Source of the DNA: [Mycobacterium] vasticus
Lineage (GTDB): Bacteria; Actinomycetota; Actinomycetes; Mycobacteriales; Mycobacteriaceae
DNA length: 50,105 nt
Assembly (NCBI RefSeq): GCF_020181595.1
Contig: NZ_CP084028.1
Location: 4,257,906 to 4,308,010, forward strand
Reading direction: 5' to 3'
Of the stretch, positions 7,885 to 20,386 are shown in pieces. Under the pieces are notes generated by a model that saw only the letters and a program-made list of their open reading frames with translations, was not told the DNA's origin and did not search any database. Position numbers and translations under genes: made by a program. How positions within the stretch are numbered: the first letter of the stretch is position 1; each line of letters begins with the position of its first letter.

Positions 7885-8510
7885 TGGACGACGACGCCGT
7901 CATCGAGCTGATCTGGCACAACGCGCGGGCACCGGACGGCGTCAAGACATACGCCGACCGGCTCCTGGACGGGGAGACCCAATCGTGGGGCCCGGTGAGG
8001 CTGACGACCCCGGAGCGGACCGCCTTCGATCTCGGCCGGCGCGGTTCTTTGGGCCAGGCCGTCGCCAGACTCGATGCATTGGCCCGCGCCACCAGGTTCA
8101 AGGTCGCTGACGTCGCCGAGCTCGCCGCACGGCACAAATGCGCCCGCGGGCTGCGCCAACTCGAAGCGGCGCTTGATCTCATCGATGCAGGCTCCGGGTC
8201 GCCCAGGGAGACCAAGTTGCGGCTGACACTGATCAAGGCCGGATTCCCGCGACCGCGGACCCAGATACCGCTACTTCGCCCCAACGGCAGGAGGTACTTC
8301 CTGGACATGGGGTGGGAGGACATCAAGCTCGCCGTCGAATACGACGGTGATCAACACCGGACCAGCCGGCCGCAGTTTGTCAAAGACGCCGAACGCCTGG
8401 AGTTCATCGCCCGCCTCGGCTGGACACACATCAGGGTGCTGGCCGAGCACCGCGGCGACGACGTCATCCGCCGGGTCCGGCAAGCGTGGGACCACCTGAC
8501 CGGGAATTGA
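7885..8510 (+). pseudogene. 5'-truncated AbiEi/DUF559-type protein, cut by IS21
   Basis: About 208 residues remain of a mycobacterial family usually near 290-300 residues: an N-terminal AbiEi-like winged helix, a middle segment (TTPERTAFDLGRRG) and a C-terminal DUF559/Vsr-like fold (LDMGWEDI, AVEYDGDQHR). The N-terminal part is missing; the frame enters from the IS21 right end, and the ATG at 7884 is created by the last base of the element. An in-frame GTG or ATG inside the IS end could still allow some translation. The sequence left of the IS is not the missing 5' part. Family assignment is from motif memory. Confidence 0.8.
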
Positions 8511-8563
8511 CTCTGCGCTCACCAGACGAGCTACTCGCACTTTTGTCTGGTGTGCGCAGAGTC
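8509..8563. terminator. Bidirectional hairpin between AbiEi remnant and fbpD
   Basis: Arms 8509-8527 and 8545-8563 pair at 18 of 19 positions around a 17-nt loop containing TTTT. The hairpin sits between two converging genes, overlapping the stop of the first. It has no long U-tract, as is common in mycobacteria. Confidence 0.75.
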
Positions 8564-8572
8564 GATGGAGCT

Positions 8573-9466
8573 TTAGCGAATCGCGCCGACAATGTCGCCG
8601 GACATCGCGCCCAGCTGCGCCGACCACGAGCCCCACCCGTTGTCACCGGGAGAGAAGTCGAAGTGGCCGTTATGCCCACGCACCTGGCGGTACTGCATGT
8701 TGAAGTAGCGGCCACTGCCGGTCGCCTCGGCCGGGTCGCCGATCATCGCGGCCGGGTTGGAGGCGCCGCCCGACGGGTTGTAGACCCACACCCGGGTGTT
8801 GTTCTGCGCCAGCAGGGTCGCGTGCACCGTCGGGTCGTGCCACTTCCACCGGCCCAACTGCGGCGCACCCCACATGCCGTAGGGGTCCACGCCACCGAAG
8901 TTCTCCAGGCCGGCGCTGATCACACCGCTCTCGGTGGTGTTGGCCGGCCCGAGGAAGCCCGACATCGATCCGGCGAACCCGAACCGGTCCGGGTGGAAGG
9001 TGGCCAGCGCCATCGCGCCGTAACCGCCCTGGGCCGCACCGACCACCGCGTGGCCACCGGGAGCCAGGCCCCGGTTGGCCGCCAGCCAGTCCGGCAGCTC
9101 GGCCGACAGGAAGGTGTCCCACTGCTTGCTGCCGTCACGCTCCCAGTTGGTGTACATGCTGTAGGCCCCACCGGCGGGAGCCACCACCGAGACGCCCTTG
9201 CCGGCCAGCGTGCTCATCGCGTTGCCCGCAGTCACCCAGTTGCTCAGGTCGGGGTGGGCGTCGAACGCGTCGAGCAGGTAGACGGCATGCGGACCCTGGT
9301 TGAGGAACGCCACCGGGATGTCGCGGCCCATCGATGCCGACGGCACCATCAGGTTCTCGAACTGCGCAGCCTGCGCGCCGGTGGCGACCATCGCGCCGCC
9401 GCCCCACAGTCCCAGTGTCAGCGCGGCCACGCACAGCGTCCGCATCAACTTCGACAGTCCGCTCAT
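8573..9466 (-). CDS. fbpD: MPT51/FbpD, non-catalytic Ag85-like secreted protein
   Basis: The product is 297 residues (M. tuberculosis MPT51 about 299). A signal peptide (LCVAALTLGLWGGGAMV, cut near GAQAAQ) precedes an alpha/beta-hydrolase fold of the antigen 85 family. At the nucleophile elbow the sequence is GAAQGG instead of GLSMA, so the catalytic Ser is absent, as known for MPT51, which is thought to bind matrix or cell-wall ligands rather than transfer mycolates. GHNGHFDF near the C-terminus matches the family. The ATG at 9466 has AGGTG upstream; an in-frame extension to 9562 is rejected because it precedes the signal peptide. It lies downstream of fbpA on the same strand, with a hairpin between. 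Confidence 0.95.
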   Translation of the reverse strand: MSGLSKLMRTLCVAALTLGLWGGGAMVATGAQAAQFENLMVPSASMGRDIPVAFLNQGPHAVYLLDAFDAHPDLSNWVTAGNAMSTLAGKGVSVVAPAGGAYSMYTNWERDGSKQWDTFLSAELPDWLAANRGLAPGGHAVVGAAQGGYGAMALATFHPDRFGFAGSMSGFLGPANTTESGVISAGLENFGGVDPYGMWGAPQLGRWKWHDPTVHATLLAQNNTRVWVYNPSGGASNPAAMIGDPAEATGSGRYFNMQYRQVRGHNGHFDFSPGDNGWGSWSAQLGAMSGDIVGAIR

Positions 9467-9589
9467 GCCCACCTCGTTCGTCGGAAGAGATTTCCGGGGA
9501 CCTGCTTCTTGGAGACTTGCCGCTGCTGCGCGCCCCGATTCACCCCCGGTAGTCAACCACACGCCGGCAGCGGGCCGGGACGGAAACGA

Positions 9590-9623
9590 CCGACGGCGGC
9601 GACCCGGAGGTCACCGCCGTCGG
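9590..9623 (-). terminator. Hairpin downstream of fbpA
   Basis: Arms 9590-9599 and 9614-9623 pair perfectly over 10 bp with a 14-nt loop. It lies 21-54 bases after the fbpA stop on the minus strand, followed by a short T-rich run. It probably lowers read-through from fbpA into fbpD. Confidence 0.55.
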
Positions 9624-9643
9624 CGTTGCGTTTGCGCGTGTGG

Positions 9644-10831
<1,188 letters not shown>

Positions 10832-10864
10832 TCACATTTTCGCCCCGCGCGGACTCCCACGGCG

Positions 10865-12784
10865 TCAGGGAAGCTCGGGCGGCATCCCGGTGTAGGGCGG
10901 GCGGGTCGGCTCAGGCACGGCCAGCCCGCAGCGGATCAGTTCGTCGCGCGGCACCCGCTCGATCCGGTAGCGGGTGTAGCTCGCCGAATGCAGCACGTTG
11001 GACAGGAACCGGCGCGGGCCCATCGGGGCGCGCACCGAACCCAACACCGCCGCGGTGTCGGGGCAGCGCAGCGCCGCCTCGGCCTGGGCGATCCAATCCT
11101 GGTCCAGATAGCCGGGGATGACCGGGTACCACTTGACCCACGGGCCGTCGGCCACCACGAAGTCGCGGAACAGGTCCTTGTCGTGGCCGATCCGGCCGTG
11201 CTCCAGTCGTCCGGTGTGCGCCGCGATGGGGTTGGCCAACCCGATCTGGTCCAGCAGCCGAACGTTCAGGCCGGTGTTCATGCCCAGCATGCCCAGGTTG
11301 GTGAAGAACACGGTGTGCGGTCCACTGTCGCCCCGCGCCGGGTCTTCTGCGACGCCGACGCCCGGGGGCGGCGGCAGGATGACCGGGACGACGTCCCACT
11401 GGTCGTAATTGCCCGACGGCAGCAGCAGCGCGCCGTCCGGGGTGGCCGCGATGGTGGTCAGCACCGCACGCATCCGCGGATAGCCCAGATAGTCCGCGGC
11501 GGTCAGCGGGTGCGCGTTACCGACCGCCTGCGAATAGAACCGACGCTCGTCGACGATCCCGGAGTAGGTGACCCGGGTGCCGTCATAGCCCATGCCGGGC
11601 GAGTTGGCCGCCCACAGCGCCCAGCCGGCCACCGCCACCCAGATGACGGCGGCCGCACCGCTGAGCAGCACGCCCGCCTCGCGTCGGTAACGCACACCGT
11701 CGGGCAACAGCACCGGGATGACGGCCACCGGCGCCAGCATGGCGAACAGCGGCGCCAGCAGCACCCGGCCGTGCATGAAGTCACCGCCCTGGCGCACCCA
11801 GTAGGCCCCCTGCAGGAAACCGCTGAACACGAAGAACAGCGCCACCGCCGCCGGGCTGCGCACCAGCCGGGCCCAGCCGCCGACGCCCCGAGGCACCGGA
11901 TTGCGGGTCCGGTGACGCACCGCGGCGCCCACCCACAGCACCCCGCCCAATGCCACCAGCAGCACCGCCGGCACCCACAGGGCGTAGGGGCCGTTGAAGT
12001 TGCGCAGGTAGATCATGCCCTGCGACCACTTGTCGCCGGCGGCGTCCTTGGCCAGCGCGGTACCCGGCACCAGCAGTGCGTAGTAGCCCATCCGGAAGAT
12101 CTGGTAGGCCACCGGCAGCGCACCGCCGGCCACCAGGATCAGGGTGCGGGCCCGCCAGTTCTTCGGCGCCGCGATCAGCTGCATCACCAGCGCGCCGCCG
12201 CCGATCAGCGCCAGCTCGGGCCGGACCAGCACGCTGGCGCCGGCCACAAACGCCAGACACCCGGCGAACCAGGGCCCGCGAGCCCGCGACCTGGGCATCC
12301 GCAGTGCCTGCGCCCAGCAGACCAGCATCCACCACAACAGGCCCAGATAGGCCAGCACCAGACCGGCCTCCAGACCGGAGGTGGCGAAGTCCCGTGCCGG
12401 CGGCAGCGCGATGTAGACCAGCGCGCCGGCCGGCAGCAGCAGCGCACGGCGGCCCTGCAGTCCGGGCGCGTACAGCCGGGTCGTGCCCAGCATCAGCAGC
12501 GCCACCCCGGCCAGGCTGAGCACCAGCGCGAACACCAGGGCTACATATTCCAGGCGCATCGGGCCGGCCAGCCAGCTGCCGACGTACATCAGATACGTCC
12601 AGGCGGTGGAGGTGTTGGCCTCCACCCGTTCACCGGCGTTGAACACCGGCCCGTTGCCGGCCAGCATGTTGCGCACGGTGCGCAGCACGATCAGCCCGTC
12701 GTCGGAGATCCAGCGTCGTCGCCACGCGCCGATGCCGAACATCATCAGCACCACCGCCACGCCGGCCCACGAGCTCAGCCGCAC
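10865..12784 (-). CDS. aftB: Arabinofuranosyltransferase AftB
   Basis: The product is 639 residues if read from the GTG at 12784 (M. tuberculosis about 627). It is a GT-C type membrane protein with about nine to ten N-terminal transmembrane helices and a soluble C-terminal periplasmic domain. WISDDGLIVLRTVRN holds the acidic pair expected in the first extracytoplasmic loop. It adds the terminal beta-1,2 arabinofuranose to arabinan using decaprenyl-phospho-arabinose. The frame is open upstream to 13156, but that part overlaps ubiA and has no family similarity. The GTG matches the known N-terminus (VRLSSW before WRRRWI) but has no clear Shine-Dalgarno sequence, so the start is uncertain. It is the last gene of the ubiA cluster. 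Confidence 0.92.
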   Translation of the reverse strand: MRLSSWAGVAVVLMMFGIGAWRRRWISDDGLIVLRTVRNMLAGNGPVFNAGERVEANTSTAWTYLMYVGSWLAGPMRLEYVALVFALVLSLAGVALLMLGTTRLYAPGLQGRRALLLPAGALVYIALPPARDFATSGLEAGLVLAYLGLLWWMLVCWAQALRMPRSRARGPWFAGCLAFVAGASVLVRPELALIGGGALVMQLIAAPKNWRARTLILVAGGALPVAYQIFRMGYYALLVPGTALAKDAAGDKWSQGMIYLRNFNGPYALWVPAVLLVALGGVLWVGAAVRHRTRNPVPRGVGGWARLVRSPAAVALFFVFSGFLQGAYWVRQGGDFMHGRVLLAPLFAMLAPVAVIPVLLPDGVRYRREAGVLLSGAAAVIWVAVAGWALWAANSPGMGYDGTRVTYSGIVDERRFYSQAVGNAHPLTAADYLGYPRMRAVLTTIAATPDGALLLPSGNYDQWDVVPVILPPPPGVGVAEDPARGDSGPHTVFFTNLGMLGMNTGLNVRLLDQIGLANPIAAHTGRLEHGRIGHDKDLFRDFVVADGPWVKWYPVIPGYLDQDWIAQAEAALRCPDTAAVLGSVRAPMGPRRFLSNVLHSASYTRYRIERVPRDELIRCGLAVPEPTRPPYTGMPPELP

Positions 12785-12854
12785 CGACGGGCTGTAGGAG
12801 ACCGCGGGCCAGCCCAGCGGCCGGACCCGACGGTCCGGTACTCCGCTGTGCGCC

Positions 12855-13760
12855 CTAGCCGAAGGCGACGGCCGCACCGATGGTTCCGATCCAGGCCAGC
12901 GCGGACAGTTGCAGCACCTTGTCGTGGCGAAGGATGTCTTCGGCTTCGCCGGCGTTGCCGCCGTCGACGTCGACCGCGAAACGCAGGATCCCGACGAGAA
13001 TCGGAATGATCGAGACCGCGTACCAGGAGCCGGAGCCGTTGTCGCGCTCGAACGCGTACAGCGAGTAGCAGACCACCGCGGCGGTGGCCGCCAGCGTCCA
13101 GACGAAGCGCAGGTAGGTGCTGGTGTAGTTCTCCAGCGACTTGCGGATCTTGGCACCGGTGCGTTCGGCCAGCTGCTTCTCGGCGTAGCGCTTGCCGGCC
13201 ACCATGAACAGTGACCCGAACGCCATCACCAGCAGGAACCACTGCGACAGATAGATGTCGGCGGCCACACCGCCGGCGATCGCGCGCAGCAGATACGCCG
13301 AGGAGACGACGCAGATGTCCAGCACCGCTTGGTGTTTGAGGCCGAAGCAGTACGCCAGCTGCATGACGAGGTAGACCCCGATCACCAGCGCCAGGTTCGG
13401 GGACTGCCACCAGGAGATGCCCAGCGCCACCGCCGCCAGGACCGCGGCCAGGACGTAGGCCAGCGTCGCCGGCACCACCCCGGCGGCGATCGGCCGGAAC
13501 CGCTTGGTGGGATGCGCCCGGTCGGCTTCGACGTCGCGGGCGTCGTTGACCAGGTAGATCGACGACGCCGCCAGGCTGAACACCACGAACGCGATCAGCA
13601 CCTTCTTGCCGACGTCGGCGTAGTCGAAGTGCACGTCACCGCCGAGTGCGGCCAGCGGTGCGGCCAGCACCAGGACGTTCTTCACCCACTGGCGGGGCCG
13701 CATCGCCTTGACGATCCCGGCGGCCAGGTTCGCCGGCGGGCCGGGCTGCTTCTCAGTCAT
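12855..13760 (-). CDS. ubiA: Decaprenyl-phosphate phosphoribosyltransferase (DPPR synthase)
   Basis: The product is 301 residues, the size of Rv3806c. It is a UbiA-superfamily membrane protein with about nine transmembrane helices. The Asp-rich motif NDARDVEAD (residues 72-80) binds Mg-PRPP, and AGKRYAEK lies in a cytoplasmic loop. It transfers 5-phosphoribose from PRPP to decaprenyl phosphate, the first committed step to decaprenyl-phospho-arabinose, and is a site of ethambutol-resistance mutations in M. tuberculosis. The ATG at 13760 overlaps the stop of the phosphatase gene by eight bases (ATGACTGA), so the two steps are translationally coupled. Confidence 0.97.
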   Translation of the reverse strand: MTEKQPGPPANLAAGIVKAMRPRQWVKNVLVLAAPLAALGGDVHFDYADVGKKVLIAFVVFSLAASSIYLVNDARDVEADRAHPTKRFRPIAAGVVPATLAYVLAAVLAAVALGISWWQSPNLALVIGVYLVMQLAYCFGLKHQAVLDICVVSSAYLLRAIAGGVAADIYLSQWFLLVMAFGSLFMVAGKRYAEKQLAERTGAKIRKSLENYTSTYLRFVWTLAATAAVVCYSLYAFERDNGSGSWYAVSIIPILVGILRFAVDVDGGNAGEAEDILRHDKVLQLSALAWIGTIGAAVAFG

Positions 13761-14293
13761 CTGACGCTCCGTCCAGTCCGGCCACTCGGCTCGTCAGGGC
13801 GGCGACGCTCGCGCCGACCGCGACGCCGGCGGCCACGTCACTGGGGTAATGCACCCCGAGCACCAACCGCGACAACGCCATCGGCGGCACCAGCAGTGCC
13901 GGCAGCAGTCCCCCGGGCAGCCCGAGTGCGCGCCCCAGCAGGATCGCCGCGGCCGTGGTGGAGGTGGCGTGCGCCGACGGGAAGCTCAGCCGACTCGGGG
14001 TGGCGACGTTGACCGCGATCGCCGGATGATGCGGCCGCTGCCGTTTGACGACGCGCTTGATGACGACCGCGGCGGCGTGCGCGGCGAATGCCCCGGCACC
14101 GGCGGCCAGCCAGGCCCGGCGCCGCTGCGGCTGGGCCAGCGCCCCGGCCGCCGCGAGCCCCAGCCAACCCAGGCTGTGCTCGCCGAAGTGCGACATGGCG
14201 CGCGCGGTGGTCAGCACGCCGGTGCGGCCGGTCAGCGCGGACTGCACACCGACCAGCACCGCGTCCTCGCCGTGCGGCGGACCCACCACCGGC

Positions 14294-14301
<8 letters not shown>
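13753..14301 (-). CDS. PAP2-type phosphatase (Rv3807c-like, DPPR phosphatase)
   Basis: The product is 182 residues. The three PAP2 motifs are present: KRVVKRQRP, PSAHATS and SRLVLGVHYPSD. Four to five membrane helices carry them. Rv3807c is proposed to remove the 5-phosphate from decaprenylphosphoryl-5-phosphoribose, the step after UbiA. The ATG at 14301 overlaps the glfT2 stop by eight bases, the same ATGACTGA junction as at the ubiA start. A longer frame to 14454 runs into glfT2 and is rejected. The duplicated junction suggests near-equal translation of the three genes. Confidence 0.93.
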
Positions 14302-17367
<3,066 letters not shown>

Positions 17368-17369
17368 CT

Positions 17370-17375
17370 AGGGTA
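17370..17375 (-). promoter_or_regulatory. -10 hexamer of glf
   Basis: TACCCT (TANNNT) on the minus strand ends 8 nt upstream of the glf ATG. This is close to the leaderless spacing seen at other genes in this window. No -35 is evident. Confidence 0.4.
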
Positions 17376-17604
17376 TCGGACCAGCGCCGAGGAGCATCGT
17401 CGGCGCCCCGCAGCACGGTCGGCTCACCCCCAGCCCCTGTCAGGAAAAGCTTTAATCGCGGTTTCCTCACGATTCAATCTCGTCACTCTATTCACACCAG
17501 TCACACGCGTACCGTCGTCCTTGTAAGTCCAATGCAAGTGCAGTAAGCGCCTGACGGCCCCGGACAACCGGGGTACGACGGCAAAACACATTGAGGAGAC
17601 TTCC

Positions 17605-18528
17605 GTGCCGAACCGACGTCGACGCAGGCTCTCGACCACCATGAGCGCAGTCGCCGCCCTGGCAGTCGCAAGTCCGTTTGCTGTGATCGCCGTATCCGAG
17701 CTGGCCGCCCGCAACAGCGCGCCGCAACACCAAGACTTCGTCGCCGCCGCTTCGGTGGCCGACCTGCCCGGCGAGCTGATCTCGGCTCTCTCGCAGGGGT
17801 TGTCCCAGTTCGGGGTGAACCTGCCGCCGGTGCCGGGCTTCGGCGGCTCCAGCTCGATGCCGCTGACCTCGCCGGGCACCTACCCCGGCCTGGGCGACCC
17901 GTCGCTGGCCACCCCGGGCACCTACCCCGGCCTGGCCTCTCCGGGTCTGACCTCTCCGGGTCTGACCTCGCCCGGCCTGACCTCGCCCGGCCTGACCTCG
18001 CCCGGTCTGACCTCGCCCGGTCTGACCTCGCCCGGCCTGACCACGCCGGGTCTGGCGGACCCGTCTTTGTCCACCCCACCGTTGGGTACGCCCGGGGTGT
18101 CGACGACGTCGGGCCTGACCACGCCCGGACTCACGACGCCGTCGCTGACCAACCCGGGCCTGACCAGCCCCGGCCTCACCAACCCGGGATTGACCAGCCC
18201 CTTGACCAGCCCCGGTCTGACCAGTCCCGGTCTGACCAGCCCGGACACCGGACTGCTGGGTGGTGCCGGCGACCTGCCGCTCACCTCTCCGGTGGGACTG
18301 GACCCGGGCCTGGACGGCACCTACCCGATCCTCGGTGACCCCTCGCTGGGTATGCCGGAGAGCAGCGGCAGCGGTGGGCTCGTCAGCGACCTGATGAGCG
18401 CCGCCAACCAGCTGGGCGCCGGACAGGCCATCGACCTGCTCAAGGGTGTGGTGATCCCGTCCATCGCGCAGGCCGCACAGGGTGCGGCGCCGGCCGCCGC
18501 GGCCGTGCCCGCACCGCCGCTGCCGTAA
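17605..18528 (+). CDS. erp: Exported repetitive protein Erp (PirG)
   Basis: The product is 307 residues. A signal peptide (MSAVAALAVASPFAVIAV) is followed by a mature N-terminal domain, a central repeat tract and a C-terminal Ala-rich hydrophobic region (SIAQAAQGAAPAAAAV). The tract is built of PGLTS pentapeptides and variants (PGLTT, PGLTN, PSLTN, PGLAD), the hallmark of Erp, a surface protein needed for virulence and envelope integrity whose repeat number differs between species. The GTG start has GAGGAG eight bases upstream. It is divergent from glf across 243 bp. A 15-bp hairpin follows the gene. Confidence 0.95.
   Translation: MPNRRRRRLSTTMSAVAALAVASPFAVIAVSELAARNSAPQHQDFVAAASVADLPGELISALSQGLSQFGVNLPPVPGFGGSSSMPLTSPGTYPGLGDPSLATPGTYPGLASPGLTSPGLTSPGLTSPGLTSPGLTSPGLTSPGLTTPGLADPSLSTPPLGTPGVSTTSGLTTPGLTTPSLTNPGLTSPGLTNPGLTSPLTSPGLTSPGLTSPDTGLLGGAGDLPLTSPVGLDPGLDGTYPILGDPSLGMPESSGSGGLVSDLMSAANQLGAGQAIDLLKGVVIPSIAQAAQGAAPAAAAVPAPPLP
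17932..18243 (+). repeat. PGLTS-coding tandem repeat in erp
   Basis: 15-bp units reading CCG-GGN-CTG-ACC-TCN are repeated. A first block of seven consecutive units (about 17941-18045) is nearly identical at DNA level, and a second, more diverged block lies near 18109-18243. High identity in the first block implies recent slippage or unequal exchange. Confidence 0.9.
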
Positions 18529-18550
18529 CCCAGAGGAGCCTGTTTCCAAA

Positions 18551-18605
18551 CGGCACCGCAGAGTCAGTCCGCATCAGGCGGGCAGCGTGGGACTCTGCGG
18601 TGCCG
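18551..18605. terminator. Hairpin downstream of erp
   Basis: Perfect 15-bp arms (18551-18565 and 18591-18605) flank a 25-nt loop, 23 bases after the erp stop. The arms contain CGCAGAGTC/GACTCTGCG, the same core as the hairpin at 8509-8563. No U-tract follows. Confidence 0.75.
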
Positions 18606-18664
18606 TTGACCCCTTGCGTCCCTTTAGTTGCGTGTCGCATCACTGGCATCTCTTGACACATACG

Positions 18665-18670
18665 TAACAT
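18665..18670 (+). promoter_or_regulatory. -10 hexamer of the PGRP amidase gene (leaderless)
   Basis: TAACAT ends 6 nt before the GTG at 18677. A TTGACA at 18653 is too close (6 bp) to serve as its -35. No Shine-Dalgarno sequence is present. Confidence 0.5.
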
Positions 18671-18676
18671 CAGCAC

Positions 18677-20386
18677 GTGCCAACCCGTCGCCCCCCACCG
18701 ACGATCAAGCTGACCGCCACCGTCGCGACCGTGCTGATCCTGCCGTGGGCGCTGGGCTACGGATCAGGGCCCAAACCCGAACCGGCGACCCCGAGCGCGG
18801 CCGCCACCAAACTCAGTCAGCAGCCGCTGGACCTCGAACCCGGCGTCACCGTCCGCGAGATCACCCAGGACGAACCGTTCAGCATGGTCGCACTCACCGG
18901 CGCCGACCTGCGCGGCACCTCGGCACGGATTCGCGCCAAACAGGACGACGGGTCGTGGGGGCCCTGGTACTCCACCGCGCACGAGGTCAAGCAGGAACCC
19001 CAAGCCGCCGGCGACGCGGTCGACGCGCCCGCCCCCGGGCCGGATGGGACCGAGCCGGTGTTCGTCGGACGGACCACCGCGGTGCAGATCGCGGTCACCA
19101 CCAAGGACAGAGACGGCAAAGGCAAGGCCCCCCAGTCCCCGAAGTCCCCGAAGTCCGGGAAGGCGGAGAAGGCCGAAAAGGCCCAACAGTCCCAGACCAA
19201 ACCCGACCTCGGCTACGTCCCGGCCACCGCCGCGCAGCCGTTCGCCCAAAACGTCTCCGCGGTGCTGATCACCCCGCCCAAAGCCCCGGTCGACGCCCAT
19301 TGGACCCTGCCGCGCGCGGTGCTGGGCCCGGGGCAGCCGCCCAACATCATTCCGCGCAGCCACTGGGGCGCAGGCACCGCATTCCGGTGCGGCAAGCCGG
19401 TGGAGAGCGGCGCCGTGCACGCCGCGGTGGTGCATCACACCGCCGGCTCCAACAACTACGCGCCGGAGGATTCGGCGGACATCATCCGGGCCATCTACGC
19501 GTATCACACCCGGACTCTGGGCTGGTGCGACATCGGCTACAACGCACTGGTGGACAAGTACGGCCAGGTGTTCGAGGGCAGGGCCGGCGGCGTGACCAAG
19601 GGCATCATGGGCAGCCACGCCGGCGGCTTCAACAGCAACACCTGGGGGGTGTCGATGATCGGCACCTTCGAAGACGCCCCACCCCCGGCGATCCAACTCG
19701 AGACCGTCGGCCGGCTGCTGGGCTGGCGGCTGGGGCTTGATCACACCGACCCGCGCGGCACGGCGCAGTTGGTGTCCGCCGGCGGTTCCTTCACCCCCTT
19801 CGCCCGCGGCGCCGAGCTGACGCTGCCGGCGATCATCGGCCACCGCGACGTCGACGAGACCGAATGCCCCGGCGGCCAGGGCTACGCCTCGCTCAACGAG
19901 ATCCGGGAGATCGCCGCCCGGTTCGGCGACCCGCCCGGGCCCGAGGACCTCGCTCGGATCATGGAAGGCGGCGCCATCCACACCCGTTGGATGGAGATGG
20001 GCGGCATGGACAGCCCGCTCGGCGCGCCCACCACGATGGAGGCCATCGGCGAGGGCGGCACCAAGTACGCGAACTTCGAGCACGGCGCGGTGTACTGGTC
20101 GCCGGAGACCGGCGCCCAACCCGTCACCGGAGCGATCTACGACGCCTGGGCGTCACTGGGTTACGAGCGCGGCGTGCTGGGACTGCCCACCAGTGCCGAG
20201 CTGAACGAACCGGAGTGGGCCGGCCAGAACTTCCAGCACGGCACGCTGAACTACAACCGGGCCACCGCCACCGTCACCCGGGTGGTCGACGGCAACGCCG
20301 AAGTGCTGCCGCCGCCCCCGCCGGAGGGCCCGCCGGTGCAGTTGGAGCGCTTCACCCGGGTAGTCGACCCGTTCGGAGTGGGCTAG
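18677..20386 (+). CDS. Secreted PGRP amidase with LGFP repeats (Rv3811-like)
   Basis: The product is 569 residues. An N-terminal hydrophobic segment (LTATVATVLILPWALGYG) acts as signal or anchor. A Lys/Pro-rich linker (about 155-175) precedes an N-acetylmuramoyl-L-alanine amidase/PGRP domain from about residue 222 (PRSHWGAG) with zinc ligands in VVHHTAGSN and GHRDVDETECPG. The C-terminal part contains LGFP repeats (MGGMDSPLGAPT, LGYERGVLGLPTSAE) that anchor proteins to the cell wall. It is predicted to cleave or bind peptidoglycan stems outside the membrane. The GTG start is set by the -10 at 18665. Its stop shares the CTAG palindrome with the stop of the converging HAD gene. Confidence 0.92.
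   Translation: MPTRRPPPTIKLTATVATVLILPWALGYGSGPKPEPATPSAAATKLSQQPLDLEPGVTVREITQDEPFSMVALTGADLRGTSARIRAKQDDGSWGPWYSTAHEVKQEPQAAGDAVDAPAPGPDGTEPVFVGRTTAVQIAVTTKDRDGKGKAPQSPKSPKSGKAEKAEKAQQSQTKPDLGYVPATAAQPFAQNVSAVLITPPKAPVDAHWTLPRAVLGPGQPPNIIPRSHWGAGTAFRCGKPVESGAVHAAVVHHTAGSNNYAPEDSADIIRAIYAYHTRTLGWCDIGYNALVDKYGQVFEGRAGGVTKGIMGSHAGGFNSNTWGVSMIGTFEDAPPPAIQLETVGRLLGWRLGLDHTDPRGTAQLVSAGGSFTPFARGAELTLPAIIGHRDVDETECPGGQGYASLNEIREIAARFGDPPGPEDLARIMEGGAIHTRWMEMGGMDSPLGAPTTMEAIGEGGTKYANFEHGAVYWSPETGAQPVTGAIYDAWASLGYERGVLGLPTSAELNEPEWAGQNFQHGTLNYNRATATVTRVVDGNAEVLPPPPPEGPPVQLERFTRVVDPFGVG

Noticed and set aside
5461..7895. A possible target duplication TGATCG/TGGACG flanking the IS21
   Set aside because: Two of six positions differ; not accepted as a duplication.
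10988..13009. A 673-residue plus-strand frame opposite aftB and ubiA
   Set aside because: Low-complexity Gln/His/Arg composition and full overlap with membrane protein genes; a shadow frame.
18653..18658. TTGACA as a -35 element for the PGRP amidase gene
   Set aside because: It is only 6 bp from the -10, far from the 16-18 bp needed.
18764..20119. A 451-residue minus-strand frame opposite the PGRP amidase
   Set aside because: Gly/Arg-rich shadow of a gene with clear zinc motifs on the other strand.
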